Assembly: GCA_021464245.1 (NCBI GenBank)
Contig: JADCRB010000035.1
Location: forward strand, 1,297,960-1,361,959
Direction: 5' to 3'
Origin: Carallia brachiata
Taxonomy: Eukaryota > Streptophyta > Magnoliopsida > Malpighiales > Rhizophoraceae
DNA: 64,000 nt
A program made the translations under genes and the position numbers. Positions 11,201 to 24,964 of this stretch are shown in pieces (position 1 is the stretch's first letter; each line of letters begins with the position of its first letter). The notes below the pieces were generated by a model, which ran no database searches, had not been told where the DNA came from, and saw only the letters and a list, made by a program, of their open reading frames with translations.

Positions 11201-14200
11201 TTTGCATGAAATGAAGTGATTTAGACTTTATTCATGCCACAAATGGTTTTATGCAACTAATAAACGCAAATCATGATCAATTGCACACTTATTAGATGGA
11301 AATGCATTTAACTCCCCAAAGGTGTTAAAAATGCTTTTTCCATTGAAATTAAAGGTTTTTATAAGCATTAATGCTTCATTTAAGTGTAATTTGGGTTAAA
11401 TAAGCCATTAAAATGAAAGAAAATCACTTATTTGCATGAAATGAAGTGATTTAGACACTTTATTCATGCCACAAATGGTTTTATGCAACTAATAAACGCA
11501 AATCATGATCAATTGCACACTTATTAGATGGAATTTTGTGCATTTAACTCCCCATAAGGTGTTAAAAATGCTTTTTCCATTGAAATTAAAGGTTTTTATA
11601 AGCATTAATGCTTCATTTAAGTGTAATTTGGGTTAAATAAGCCATTAAAATGAAAGAAAATCACTTATTTACATGAAATGAAGTGATTTAGACTTTATTC
11701 ATGCCACAAATGGTTTTATGCAACTAATAAACGCAAATCATGATCAATTGCACACTTATTAGATGGAATTTAATGCATTTAACTCCCCAAAAGGTGTTAA
11801 AAATGCTTTTTCCATTGAAATTAAAGGTTTTTATAAGCATTAATGCTTCATTTAAGTGTAATTTGGGTTAAATAAGCCATTAAAATGAAAGAAAATCACT
11901 TATTTGCATGAAATGAAGTGATTTAGACACTTTATTCATGCCAAAATGGTTTTATGCAACTAATAAACGCAAATCATGATCAATTGCACACTTATTAGAT
12001 GGAATTTTGCATTTAACTCCCCAAAGGTGTTAAAAATGCTTTTTCCATTGAAATTAAAGGTTTTTATAAGCATTAATGCTTCATTTAAGTGTAATTTGGG
12101 TTAAATAAGCCATTAAAATGAAAGAAAATCACTTATTTGCATGAAATGAAGTGATTTAGACACTTTATTCATGCCACAAATGGTTTTTATAATAACATAA
12201 ACGCAAATCATGATCAATTGCACACTTATTAGATGGAATTTGCATTTAACTCCCCAAAGGTGTTAAAAATGCTTTTTTCCATTGAAATTAAAGGTTTTTA
12301 TAAGCATTAATGCTTCATTTAAGTGTAATTTGGGTTAAATAAGCCATTAAAATGAAAGAAAATCACTTATTTGCATGAAATGAAGTGATTTAGACACTTT
12401 ATTCATGCCACAAATGGTTTTATGCAACTAATAAACGCAAATCATGATCAATTGCACACTTATTAGATGGAATTTAATGCATTTAACTCCCCAAAGGTGT
12501 TAAAAATGCTTTTTCCATTGAAATTAAAGGTTTTTATAAGCATTAATGCTTCATTTAAGTGTAATTTGGGTTAAATAAGCCATTAAAATGAAAGAAAATC
12601 ACTTATTTGCATGAAATGAAGTGATTTAGACACTTTATTCATGCCACAAATGGTTTTATGCAACTAATAAACGCAAATCATGATCAATTGCACACTTATT
12701 AGATGGAATTTAATGCTTTTAACTCCCCAAAAGGTGTTAAAAATGCTTTTTCCATTGAAATTAAAGGTTTTTGTAAGCATTAATGCTTCATTTAAGTGTA
12801 ATTTGGGTTAAATAAGCCATTAAAATGAAAGAAAATCACTTATTTGCATGAAATGAAGTGATTTAGACTCTTTATTCATGCCACAAATGGTTTTATGCAA
12901 CTAATAAACAAATCATGATCAATTGCACACTTATTAGATGGAATTTGCATTTAACTCCCCAAAGGTGTAAAAATGCTTTTTCCATTGAAATTAAAGGTTT
13001 TTTAAGCATTAATGCTTATTTAAGTGTAATTTGGGTTAAATAAGCCATTAAAATGAAAGAAAATCACTTATTTGCATGAAATGAAGTGATTTAGACTCTT
13101 TATTCATGCCACAAATGGTTTTATGCAACTAATAAACGCAAATCATGATCAATTGCACACTTATTAGATGGAATTTTGTGCATTTAACTCCCCAAAAGGT
13201 GTTAAAAATGCTTTTTCCATTGAAATTAAAGGTTTTTATAAGCATTAATGCTTCATTAAGTGTAATTTGGGTTAAATAAGCCATTAAAATGAAAGAAAAT
13301 CACTTATTTACATGAAATGAAGTGATTTAGACACTTTATTCATGCCACAAATGGTTTTATGCAACTAATAAACGCAAATCATGATCAATTGCACACTTAT
13401 TAGATGGAATTTGTGCATTTAACTCCCCATAAGGTGTTAAAAATGCTTTTTCCATTGAAATTAAAGGTTTTTATAAGCATTAATGCTTCATTTAAGTGTA
13501 ATTTGGGTTAAATAAGCCATTAAAATGAAAGAAAATCACTTATTTACATGAAATGAAGTGATTTAGACACTTTATTCATGCCACAAATGGTTTTATGCAA
13601 CTAATAAACGCAAATCATGATCAATTGCACACTTATTAGATGGAATTTAACATTTAACTCCCCAAAGGTGTTAAAAATGCTTTTTCCATTGAAATTAAAG
13701 GTTTTTAAGCATTAATGCTTCATTGTGTAATTGGGTTAAATAAGCCATTAAAATGAAAGAAAATCACTTATTTGCATGAAATGAAGTGATTTAGACTCTT
13801 TATTCATGCCACAAATGGTTTTATGCAACACTAATAAACAAATCATGATCAATTGCACACTTATTAGATGGAATTTAATGCATTTAACTCCCCAAAAGGT
13901 GTTAAAAATGCTTTTTCCATTGAAATTAAAGGTTTTTATAAGCATTAATGCTTATTAAGTGTAAGGGTTAAATAAGCCATTAAAATGAAAGAAAATCACT
14001 TATTTGCATGAAATGAAGTGATTTAGACACTTTATTCGAGCCACAAATGGTTTTATGCAACTAATAAACGCAAATCATGATCAATTGCACACTTATTAGA
14101 TGGAATTTTGTGCATTTAACTCCCCATAAGGTGTTAAAAATGCTTTTTCCATTGAAATTAAAGGTTTTTATAAGCATTAATGCTTCATTTAAGTGTAATT

Positions 14201-16327
14201 TGGGTTAAATAAGCCATTAAAATGAAAGAAAATCACTTATTTACATGAAATGAAGTGATTTAGACACTTTATTCGTGCCACAAATGGTTTTATGCAACTA
14301 ATAAACGCAAATCATGATCAATTGCACACTTATTAGATGGAATTTAATGCATTTAACTCCCCAAAAGGTGTTAAAAATGCTTTTTCATTGAAATTAAAGG
14401 TTTTTATAAGCATTAATGCTTAATTGAAGTGAAATTTGGGTTAAATAAGCCATTAAAATGAAAGAAAATCACTTATTTGCATGAAATGAAGTGATTTAGA
14501 CTCTTTATTCATGCCAAAATGGTTTTATGCAACTAATAAACGCAAATCATGATCAATTGCACACTTATTAGATGGAATTTTGCATTTAACTCCCCATAAA
14601 AAATGCTTTTTCCATTGAAATTAAAGGTTTTTATAAGCATTAATGCTTCATTTAAGTGTAATTTGGGTTAAATAAGCCATTAAAATGAAAGAAAATCACT
14701 TTTTACATGAAATGAAGTGATTTAGACACTTTATTCATGCCACAAATGGTTTTATGCAACTAATAAACGCAAATCATGATCAATTGCACACTTATAGATG
14801 GAATTTTGCATTTAACTCCCAAAGGTGTTAAAAATGCTTTTTTCATTGAAATTAATGGTTTTTGTAAGCATTAATGCTTAATTGAAGTGAAATTTGGGTT
14901 AAATAAGCCATTAAAATGAAAGAAAATCACTTATTTGCATGAAATGAAGTGATTTAGACACTTTATTCATGCCACAAATGGTTTTATGCAACTAATAAAC
15001 GCAAATCATGATCAATTGCACACTTATTAGATGGAATTTTGTGCATTTAACTCCCCATAAGGTGTTAAAAATGCTTTTTCCATTGAAATTAAAGGTTTTT
15101 ATAAGCATTAATGCTTCATTTAAGTGTAATTTGGGTTAAATAAGCCATTAAAATGAAAGAAAATCACTTATTTACATGAAATGAAGTGATTTAGACTCTT
15201 TATTCATGCCACAAATGGTTTTATAACTAATAAACAAAATCATATCAATTGCACACTTATTAGATGGAATTTAATGCATTTAACTCCCCAAAAGGTCGTA
15301 AAAATGCTTTTTCCATTGAAATTAAAGGTTTTTATAAGCATTAATGCTTCATTTAAGTGTAATTTGGGTTAAATAAGCCATTAAAATGAAAGAAAATCAC
15401 TTATTTGCATGAAATGAAGTGATTTAGACTCTTTATTCATGCCACAAATGGTTTTATGCAACTAATAAACGCAAATCATGATCAATTGCACACTTATTAG
15501 ATGGAATTTTGTGCATTTAACTCCCCATAAGGTGTTAAAAATGCTTTTTCCATTGAAATTAAAGGTTTTTATAAGCATTAATGCTTCATGTAAGTGTAAT
15601 TTGGGTTAAATAAGCCATTAAAATGAAAGAAAATCACTTATTTGCATGAAATGAAGTGATTTAGACTCTTTATTCATGCCACAAATGGTTTTATGCAACT
15701 AATAAACGCAAATCATGATCAATTGCACACTTATTAGATGGAATTTAATGCATTTAACTCCCCAAAAGGTGTTAAAAATGCTTTTTCCATTGAAATTAAA
15801 GGTTTTATAAGCATTAATGCTATTGAAGTGTAATTTGGGTTAAATAAGCCATTAAAATGAAAGAAAATCACTTATTTACATGAAATGAAGTGATTTAGAC
15901 TCTTTATTCATGCCACAAATGGTTTTATGCAACTAATAAACGCAAATCATGATCAATTGCACACTTATTAGATGGAATTTAATGCTTTAACTCCCCAAAA
16001 GGTGTTAAAAATGCTTTTCCATTGAAATTAAAGGTTTTTATAAGCATTAATGCTTCATTTAAGTGTAATTTGGGTTAAATAAGCCATTAAAATGAAAGAA
16101 AATCACTTATTTACATGAAATGAAGTGATTTAGACCTTTATGCGTGCCAAATGGTTTTATGCAACTAATAAAGCAAATCATGATCATTGCACACTTATTA
16201 GATGAATTTGTGCATTTAACTCCCCAAAGGTGTTAAAAATGCTTTTTCCATTGAAATTAAAGGTTTTTATAAGCATTACTGCTTCATTAAGTGTAATTTG
16301 GGTTAAATAAGCCATTAAAATGAAAGA
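8223..16327 (+). repeat. Uniform 237-bp monomer array with two alternating subtypes
   Basis: About 34 head-to-tail monomers, very alike apart from small deletions. Equivalent points at 8224, 8461 and 8698 are 237 bp apart. Subtypes differ at ACTTATTTGCATG versus ACTTATTTACATG, GGAATTTTGTGCATTT versus GGAATTTAATGCATTT, and GACTC versus GACAC. The first two often alternate, for example in the monomers around 8397, 8634, 9107 and 9340, giving a weak 474-bp dimer periodicity. No monomer here has the 30-bp duplication of the main HOR array, and there is no gene. Confidence 0.9.
8224..8460 (+). repeat. Reference 237-bp monomer
   Basis: A clean copy used here to define the family. It has 67 G+C of 237 (28%) and a single CpG (AACGC near its start). 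It contains a 14-bp palindrome, AAGCATTAATGCTT, a 9-bp inverted repeat AAATCACTT / AAGTGATTT with a 14-nt spacer, and the octamer ATTTGCAT inside that spacer. ATCATGAT, TGATCA and CAATTG are short palindromes in its first 30 bases. Confidence 0.93.
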
Positions 16328-16328
16328 N
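16328..16328. other. Single ambiguous base (N) at an array-class boundary
   Basis: The left side stops at AAAATGAAAGA and the right side resumes at AGTAATAAACGC, so about 68 bp of the expected monomer are missing. The left neighbour belongs to the uniform 237-bp class; the right neighbour is a B-type monomer of the HOR array. Small errors are dense in the 200 bp before it. It is best read as a join or gap placeholder. Confidence 0.85.
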
Positions 16329-18270
16329 AGTAATAAACGCAAATCAATGAATTGCACACTTATTAGACATAATTTAATGCATTTAAGTCCCCAAAAGGTG
16401 TTAAAAATGCTTTTTACATTGAAATTAATGGTTTTTGTAAGCATTATTGCTTAATTAAAGTGAAATTTGGGTTAAATAAGCCATTAAAATAAAAGAAAAT
16501 CACTTATTTGCATGAAATGAAGTGATTTAGACTTTTTATTCATGCCACAAAATGGTTTTATGCAAGTAATACACAAATCATGATCAATTGCACACTTATT
16601 AGATGTAATTTAATGCATTTAACTCCCCAAAAGGTGTTAAAAATGGTTTTTCCATTGAAATTAAAGGTTTTTATAAGCATTAATGCTTCATTTAAGTGTA
16701 ATTTGGGTTAAATAAACCATTAAAATGAAAAAAAATCACTTATTTGCTTCAAATGAAATGATTTAGACTCTTTATTCATGCCACAAATGGTTTTATGCAA
16801 CTATAAACGCAAATCATGATCAATTGCAAGTAATAAACGCAAATCATGATCAATTGCACACTTATTAGACGAATTTAATGCATTTAACTCCCAAAAGGTG
16901 TTAAAAATGCTTTTTCCATTGAAATTAATAGTTTTTGTAAGCATTAATGCTTAATTAAGTGAAATTTGGGTTAAATAAGCCATTAAAATGAAAGAAAATC
17001 ACTTATTTGCATGAAATGAAGTGATTTAGACACTTTATTCATGCCACAAATGGTTTTATGCAAGTAATAAACACAAATCATGATCAATTGCACACTTATT
17101 AGATGTAATTTAATGCATTTAACTCCCCAAAAGGTGTTAAAAATGGTTTTTCCATTGAAATTAAAGGTTTTTATAAGCATTAATGCTTCATTTAAGTGTA
17201 ATTTGGGTTAAATAAGCCATTAAAATGAAAAAAATCACTTATTGCTTCAAATGAAATGATTTAGACTCTTTATTCATGCCACAAATGGTTTTATGCAACT
17301 AATAAACGCAAATCATGATCAATTGCAATAATAAACGCAAATCATGATCAATTGCACACTTATTAGACAAATTTAATGCATTTAACTCCCCAAAAGGTGT
17401 TAAAAATGCTTTTTACATTGAAATTAATGTTTTTGTAAGCATTAATGCTTAATTAAGTGAAATTTGGGTTAAATAAGCCATTAAAATGAAAGAAAATCAC
17501 TTATTTGCACGAAATGAAGTGATTTAGACTCTTTATTCTTGCCACAAATGGTTTTATGCAACTAATAAACAAAAATCATGATCAATTGCACACTTATTAG
17601 ATGTAATTTAATGCATTTAACTCCCCAAAAGGTCTTAAAAATGCTTTTTCCATTTAAATTAAAGGTTTTTATAAGCATTAATGCTTCATTTAAGTGTAAT
17701 TTGGGTTAAATAAACCATTAAAATGAAAAAAAATCACTTATTTGCTTCAAATGAAATGATTTAGACTCTTTATTCATGCCACAAATGGTTTTATTATGCA
17801 ACTAAAACGCAAATCATGATCAATTGCAAGTATAAACGCAAATCATGCAATTGCACATTATTAGACAGATTTAATGCATTTAACTCCCCAAAAGGTGTTA
17901 AAAATGCTTTTTATTGAAATTAATGGTTTTTGTAAGCATTAATGCTTAATTAAAGTGAAATTTGGATTAAATAAGCCATTAAAATGAAAGAAAATCACTT
18001 ATTTGCATGAAATGAAGTGATTTAGACTTTTTATTCATGCCACAAATGGTTTATATGCAAGTAATAAACACAAATCATGATCAATTGCACACTTATTAGA
18101 TGTAATTTAATGCATTTAACTCCCCAAAAGGTGTTAAAAATGCTTTTTCCATTGAAATTAAAGTTTTTATAAGCATTAATGCTTCATTTAAGTGTAATTT
18201 GGGTTAAATAAGCCATTAAAATGAAAACAAATCACTTATTTGCTTGAAATGAAGTGATTTAGACTCTTTA
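16329..18270 (+). repeat. Partial HOR unit: alternating A/B dimers ending in C
   Basis: It begins inside a B monomer after the N, continues as A and B (or E-like) monomers in alternation, and ends in one C. D is absent because the left end is cut by the N. The copy near 16840-17000 combines a TCCATTG core with ATTAATAGTTTTT but lacks AACTCGCC, so it is a B/E intermediate. Confidence 0.8.
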
Positions 18271-20513
18271 TTCAAGGCACAAATGGTTTTATGCGACTAA
18301 TAAACGCAAATCATTATCAATTGCACACTTATTAGATGGAATTTAATGCATTTAACTCCCCAAAATGTGTTAAAAATGGTTTTTCCATTTAAATTAAAGG
18401 TTTTTATATGCATTAATGCTTCATTTAAGTGTAATTTGGGTTAAATAAGCCATTAAAATTAAAGAAAATCACTTATTTGCATGAAATGAAGTGATTTAGA
18501 CTCTTTATTCATGCCACAAATGGTTTTATGCAACTTATAAACGCAAATCATGATGAATTGCAACTAATAAACGCAAATCATGATCAATTGCACACTTATT
18601 AGACGGAATTTAATGCATTTAACTCGCCAAAAGGTGTTAAAAATGCTTTTTCCATTGAAATTAATAGTTTTTGTAAGCATTAATGCTTAATTGAAGTGAA
18701 ATTTGGGTTAAATAAGCCATTAAAATGAAAGAAAAATCACTTATTTGCATGAAATGAAGTGATTTAGACTCTTTACTCATGCCACAAATGGTTTTATGCA
18801 AGTAATAAACACAAATCATGATCAATTGCACACTTATTAGATGTAATTTAATGCATTTAACTCCCCAAAAGGTGTTAAAAATGGTTTTTCCATTGAAATT
18901 AAAGGTTTTTATAAGCATTAATGCTTCATTTAAGTGTAATTTGGGTTAAATAAACCATTAAAATGAAAAAAAATCACTTATTTGCTTCAAATGAAATGAT
19001 TTAGACTCTTTATTCATGCCACAAATGGTTTTATGCAACTAATAAACGCAAATCATGATCAATTGCAAGTAATAAACGCAAATCAAGATCAATTGCACAC
19101 TTATTAGACATAATTTAATGCATTTAACTCCCCAAAAGGTGTTAAAAATGCTTTTTACATTGAAATTAATGGTTTTTGTAAGCATTAATGCTTAATTAAA
19201 GTGAAATTTGGGTTAAATAAGCCATTAAAATAAAAGAAAATCACTTATTTGCATGAAATGAAGTGATTTAGACTTTTTATTCATGCCACAAATGGTTTTA
19301 TGCAAGTAATAAACACAAATCATGATCAATTGCACACTTATTAGATGTAATTTAATGCATTTAACTCCCCAAAAGGTGTTAAAAATGGTTTTTCCATTGA
19401 AATTAAAGGTTTTTATAAGCATTAATGCTTCATTTAAGTGTAATTTGGGTTAAATAAACCATTAAAATGAAAAAAAATCACTTATTTGCTTGAAATGAAA
19501 TGATTTAGACTCTTTATTCATGCCACAAATGGTTTTGCAACTATAAACGCAAATCATGATCAATTGCAAGTAATAAACGCAAATCATGATCAATTGCACA
19601 CTTATTAGACAATTTAATGCATTTAACTCCCAAAAGGTGTTAAAAATGCTTTTTCCATTGAAATTAATAGTTTTTTGTAAGCATTAATGCTTAATTGAAG
19701 TGTAATTTGGGTTAAATAAGCCATTAAAATGAAAGAAAATCACTTATTTGCATGAAATGGAGTGATTTAGACTCTTTATCATGCCACAAATGGTTTTATG
19801 CAAGTAATAAACACAAATCATGATCAATTGCACACTTATTAGATGTAATTTAATGCATTTAACTCCCCAAAAGGTGTTAAAAATGGTTTTTCCATTGAAA
19901 TTAAAGGTTTTTATAAGCATTAATGCTTCATTTAAGTGTAATTTGGGTTAAATAAACCATTAAAATGAAAAAAAATCACTTATTTGCTTCAAATGAAATG
20001 ATTAGACTCTTTATTCATGCCACAAATGGTTTTATGCAACTAATAAACGCAAATCATGATCAATTGCAAGTAATAAACGCAAATCATGATCAATTGCACA
20101 CTTATTAGACAGAATTTAATGCATTTAACTCCCCAAAAGGTGTTAAAAATGCTTTTTACATTGAAATTAATGTTTTTGTAAGCATTAATGCTTATTAAAG
20201 TGAAATTTGGATTAAATAAGCCATTAAAATGAAAGAAAATCACTTATTTGCATGAAATGAAGTGATTTAGACTTTTATTCATGCCACAAATGGTTTTATG
20301 CAAGTAATAAACACAAATCATGATCAATTGCACACTTATTAGATGTAATTTAATGCATTTAACTCCCCAAAAGGTGTTAAAAATGCTTTTTCCATTGAAA
20401 TTAAAGGTTTTTATAAGCATTAATGCTTCATTTAAGTGTAATTTGGGTTAAATAAGCCATTAAAATGAAAACAAATCACTTATTTGCTTGAAATGAAGTG
20501 ATTTAGACCTTTA
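18271..20513 (+). repeat. HOR unit, 9 monomers: D-E-A-B-A-B-A-B-C
   Basis: It is 2,243 bp; nine monomers plus four 30-bp duplications predicts 2,253. The sixth monomer (around 19560-19790) has E-like ATTAATAG and CTTAATTGAAG in a B position. Confidence 0.85.
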
Positions 20514-23233
20514 TTCAAGGCACAAATGGTTTTATGCGACTAATAAACGCAAATCATATATCAATTGCACACTTATTAGATGGAATTTAATGCATTTAAC
20601 TCCCCAAAATGTGTTAAAAATGGTTTTTCCATTTAAATTAAAGGTTTTTATATGCATTAATGCTTCATTTAAGTGTAATTTGGGTTAAATAAGCCATTAA
20701 AATTAAAGAAAATCACTTATTTGCATGAAATGAAGTGATTTAGACTCTTATTCATGCCACAAATGGTTTTATGCAACTTATAAACGCAAATCATGAATTG
20801 CAACTAATAAACGCAAATCATGATCAATTGCACACTTATTAGACGGAATTTAATGCATTTAACTCGCCAAAAGGTGTTAAAAATGCTTTTTCCATTGAAA
20901 TTAATAGTTTTTGTAAGCATTAATGCTTAATTGAAGTGAAATTTGGGTTAAATAAGCCATTAAAATGAAGAAAATCACTTATTTGCATGAAATGAAGTGA
21001 TTTAGACTTTACTCATGCCACAAATGGTTTATGCAAGTAATAAACACAAATCATGATCAATTGCACACTTATTAGATGTAATTTAATGCATTTAACTCCC
21101 CAAAAGGTGTTAAAAATGGTTTTTCCATTGAAATTAAAGGTTTTTATAAGCATTAATGCTTCATTTAAGTGTAATTTGGGTTAAATAAACCATTAAAATG
21201 AAAAAAAATCACTTATTTGCTTAAATGAAATGATTTAGACTCTTTATTCATGCCACAAATGGTTTTATGCAACTAATAAACGCAAATCATGATCAATTGC
21301 AAGTAATAAACGCAAATCAAGATGAATTGCACACTTATTAGACAGATTTAATGCATTTAACTCCCCAAAAGGTGTTAAAAATGCTTTTTACATTGAAATT
21401 AATGGTTTTTGTAAGCATTAATGCTTAATTAAAGTGAAATTTGGGTTAAATAAGCCATTAAAATAAAGAAAATCACTTATTTGCATGAAATGAAGTGATT
21501 TAGACTTTTATTCATGCCACAAATGGTTTTATGCAAGTAATAAACACAAATCATGATCAATTGCACACTTATTAGATGTAATTTAATGCATTTAACTCCC
21601 CAAAAGGTGTTAAAAATGGTTTTTCCATTGAAATTAAAGGTTTTTATAAGCATTAATGCTTCATTTAAGTGTAATTTGGGTTAAATAAACCATTAAAATG
21701 AAAAAAATCACTTATTTGCTTGAAATGAAGATTTTAGACTCTTTATTCATGCCACAAATGGTTTTATGCAACTAATAAACGCAAATCATGATCAATTGCA
21801 AGTAATAAACGCAAATCATGATCAATTGCACACTTATTAGACAGAATTTTAATGCATTTAACTCCCAAAAGGTGTTAAAAATGCTTTTTCCATTGAAATT
21901 AATAGTTTTTGTAAGCATTAATGCTTAATTGAAGTGAAATTTGGGTTAAATAAGCCATTAAAATGAAAGAAAATCACTTATTTGCATGAAATGAAGTGAT
22001 TTAGACTCTTTATCATTGCCACAAATGGTTTTATGCAAGTAATAAACACAAATCATGATCAATTGCACACTTATTAGATGTAATTTAATGCATTTAACTC
22101 CCCAAAAGGTGTTAAAAATGGTTTTTCCATTGAAATTAAAGGTTTTTATAAGCATTAATGCTTCATTTAAGTGTAATTTGGGTTAAATAAACCATTAAAA
22201 TGAAAAAAAATCACTTATTGCTTCAAATGAAATGATTTAGACTCTTTATTCATGCCACAAATGGTTTTATGCAACTAATAAACGCAAATCATGATCAATT
22301 GCAAGTAATAAACGCAAATCATGATATGCACACTTATTAGACATAATTTAATGCATTTAACTCCCCAAAAGGTGTTAAAAATGCTTTTTACATTGAAATT
22401 AATGGTTTTTGTAAGCATTATGCTTAATTAAAGTGAATTTGGGTTAAATAAGCCATTAAAATAAAAGAAAATCACTTATTTGCATGAAATGAAGTGATTT
22501 AGACTTTTTATTCATGCCACAAATGGTTTTATGCAAGTAATAAACAAATCATGATCAATTGCACACTTATTAGATGTAATTTAATGCATTTAACTCCCCA
22601 AAAGGTGTTAAAAATGGTTTTTCCATTGAAATTAAAGGTTTTTAAGCATTAATGCTTATTTAAGTGTAATTTGGGTTAAATAAACCATTAAAATGAAAAA
22701 AAACTTATTTGCTTCAAATGAAATGATTTAGACTCTTTATCATGCCACAAATGGTTTTAACTAATAAACGCAAATCATGATCAATTGCAAGTAATAAACG
22801 CAAATCATGATCAATTGCACACTTATTAGACAGATTTAATGCATTTAACTCCCCAAAAGGGTTAAAAATGCTTTTTACATTGAAATTAATGATTTTTGTA
22901 AGCATTAATGCTTAATTAAAGTGAAATTTGGATTAAATAAGCCATTAAAATGAAGAAAATCACTTATTTGCATGAAATGAAGTGATTTAGACTTTTTATT
23001 CATGCCACAAATGGTTTTATGCAAGTAATAACACAAATCATGATCAATTGCACACTTATTAGATGTAATTTAATGCATTTAACTCCCCAAAAGGTGTTAA
23101 AAATGCTTTTTCCATTGAAATTAAAGGTTTTTATAAGCATTAATGCTTCATTTAAGTGTAATTTGGGTTAAATAAGCCATTAAAATGAAAACAAATCACT
23201 TATTTGCTTGAAATGAAGTGATTTAGACCTTTA
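20514..23233 (+). repeat. HOR unit, 11 monomers: D-E-(A-B)x4-C
   Basis: It is 2,720 bp; eleven monomers plus five duplications predicts 2,757. Four successive A-B dimers follow E. Confidence 0.83.
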
Positions 23234-24964
23234 TTCAAGGCACAAATGGTTTTATGCGACTAATAAACGCAAATCATTATCAATTGCACACTTATTAGAT
23301 GGAATTTAATGCATTTAACTCCCCAAAATGTGTTAAAAATGGTTTTTCCATTAAATTAAAGGTTTTTATATGCATTAATGCTTCATTTAGTGTAATTTGG
23401 GTTAAATAAGCCATTAAAATTAAAGAAAATCACTTATTTGCATGAATGAAGTGATTTAGACTCTTTATTCATGCCACAAATGGTTTTATGCAACTTATAA
23501 ACGCAAATCATGATGAATTGCAACTAAAACGCAAATCATGATCAATTGCACACTTATTAGACGGAATTTAATGCATTTAACTCGCCAAAAGGTGTTAAAA
23601 AGCTTTTTCCATTGAAATTAATAGTTTTTGTAAGCATTAATGCTTAATTGAAGTGAAATTTGGGTTAAATAAGCCATTAAAATGAAAAAAATCACTTATT
23701 TGCATGAAATGAAGTGATTTAGACTCTTTACTCATGCCACAAATGGTTTTATGCAGAGTAATAAACACAAATCATGATCAATTGCACACTTATTAGATGT
23801 AATTTAATGCATTTAACTCCCCAAAAGGTGTAAAAATGGTTTTTTCCATTGAAATTAAAGGTTTTTATAACATTAATGCTTCATTTAAGTGTAATTTGGG
23901 TTAAATAAACCATAAAATGAAAAAAATCACTTATTTGCTTCAAATGAAATGATTTAGACTCTTTATTCATGCCACAAATGGTTTTATGCAACTAATAAAC
24001 GCAAATCATGATCAATTGCAAGTAATAAACGCAAATCATGATCAATTGCACACTTATTAGACAGAATTTAATGCATTTAACTCCCAAAAGGTGTTAAAAA
24101 TGCTTTTTACAATTGAAATTAATGATTTTTGTAAGCATTAATGCTTAATTAAAGTGAAATTTGGGTTAAATAAGCCATTAAAATGAAAGAAAATCACTTA
24201 TTTGCATGAAATGAAGTGATTTAGACTTATTCATGCCACAAATGGTTTTATGCAAGTAATAAACACAAATCATGATCAATTGCACACTTATTAGATGTAA
24301 TTTAATGCATTTAACTCCCCAAAAGGTGTTAAAAATGGTTTTTCCATTGAAATTAAAGGTTTTTATAAGCATTAATGCTTCATTTAAGTGTAATTTGGGT
24401 TAAATAAACCATTAAAATGAAAAAAAATCACTTATTTGCTTCAAATGAAATGATTTAGACTCTTTATTCATGCCACAAATGGTTTTATGCAACTAATAAA
24501 CGCAAATCATGATCAATTGCAAGTAATAAACGCAAATCATGATCAATTGCACACTTATTAGACAGAATTTAATGCATTTAACTCCCCAAAAGGTGTTAAA
24601 AATGCTTTTTACATTGAAATTAATGATTTTTGTAAGCATTAATGCTTAATAAAGTGAAATTTGGTTAAATAAGCCATTAAAATGAAAGAAAATCACTTAT
24701 TTGCATGAAATGAAGTGATTTGACTTTTATTCATGGCCACAAATGGTTTTATGCAAGTAATAAACACAAATCATGATCAATTGCACACTTATTAGATGTA
24801 ATTTAATGCATTTAACTCCCAAAAGGTGTTAAAAATGCTTTTTCCATTGAAATTAAAGTTTTTATAAGCATTAATGCTTCATTTAAGTGTAATTTGGGTT
24901 AAATAAGCCATTAAAATGAAAACAAATCACTTATTGCTTGAAATGAAGTGATTTAGACTCTTTA
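23234..24964 (+). repeat. HOR unit, 7 monomers: D-E-A-B-A-B-C
   Basis: It is 1,731 bp; 1,749 predicted. Order was read from the type-specific strings. Confidence 0.85.
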
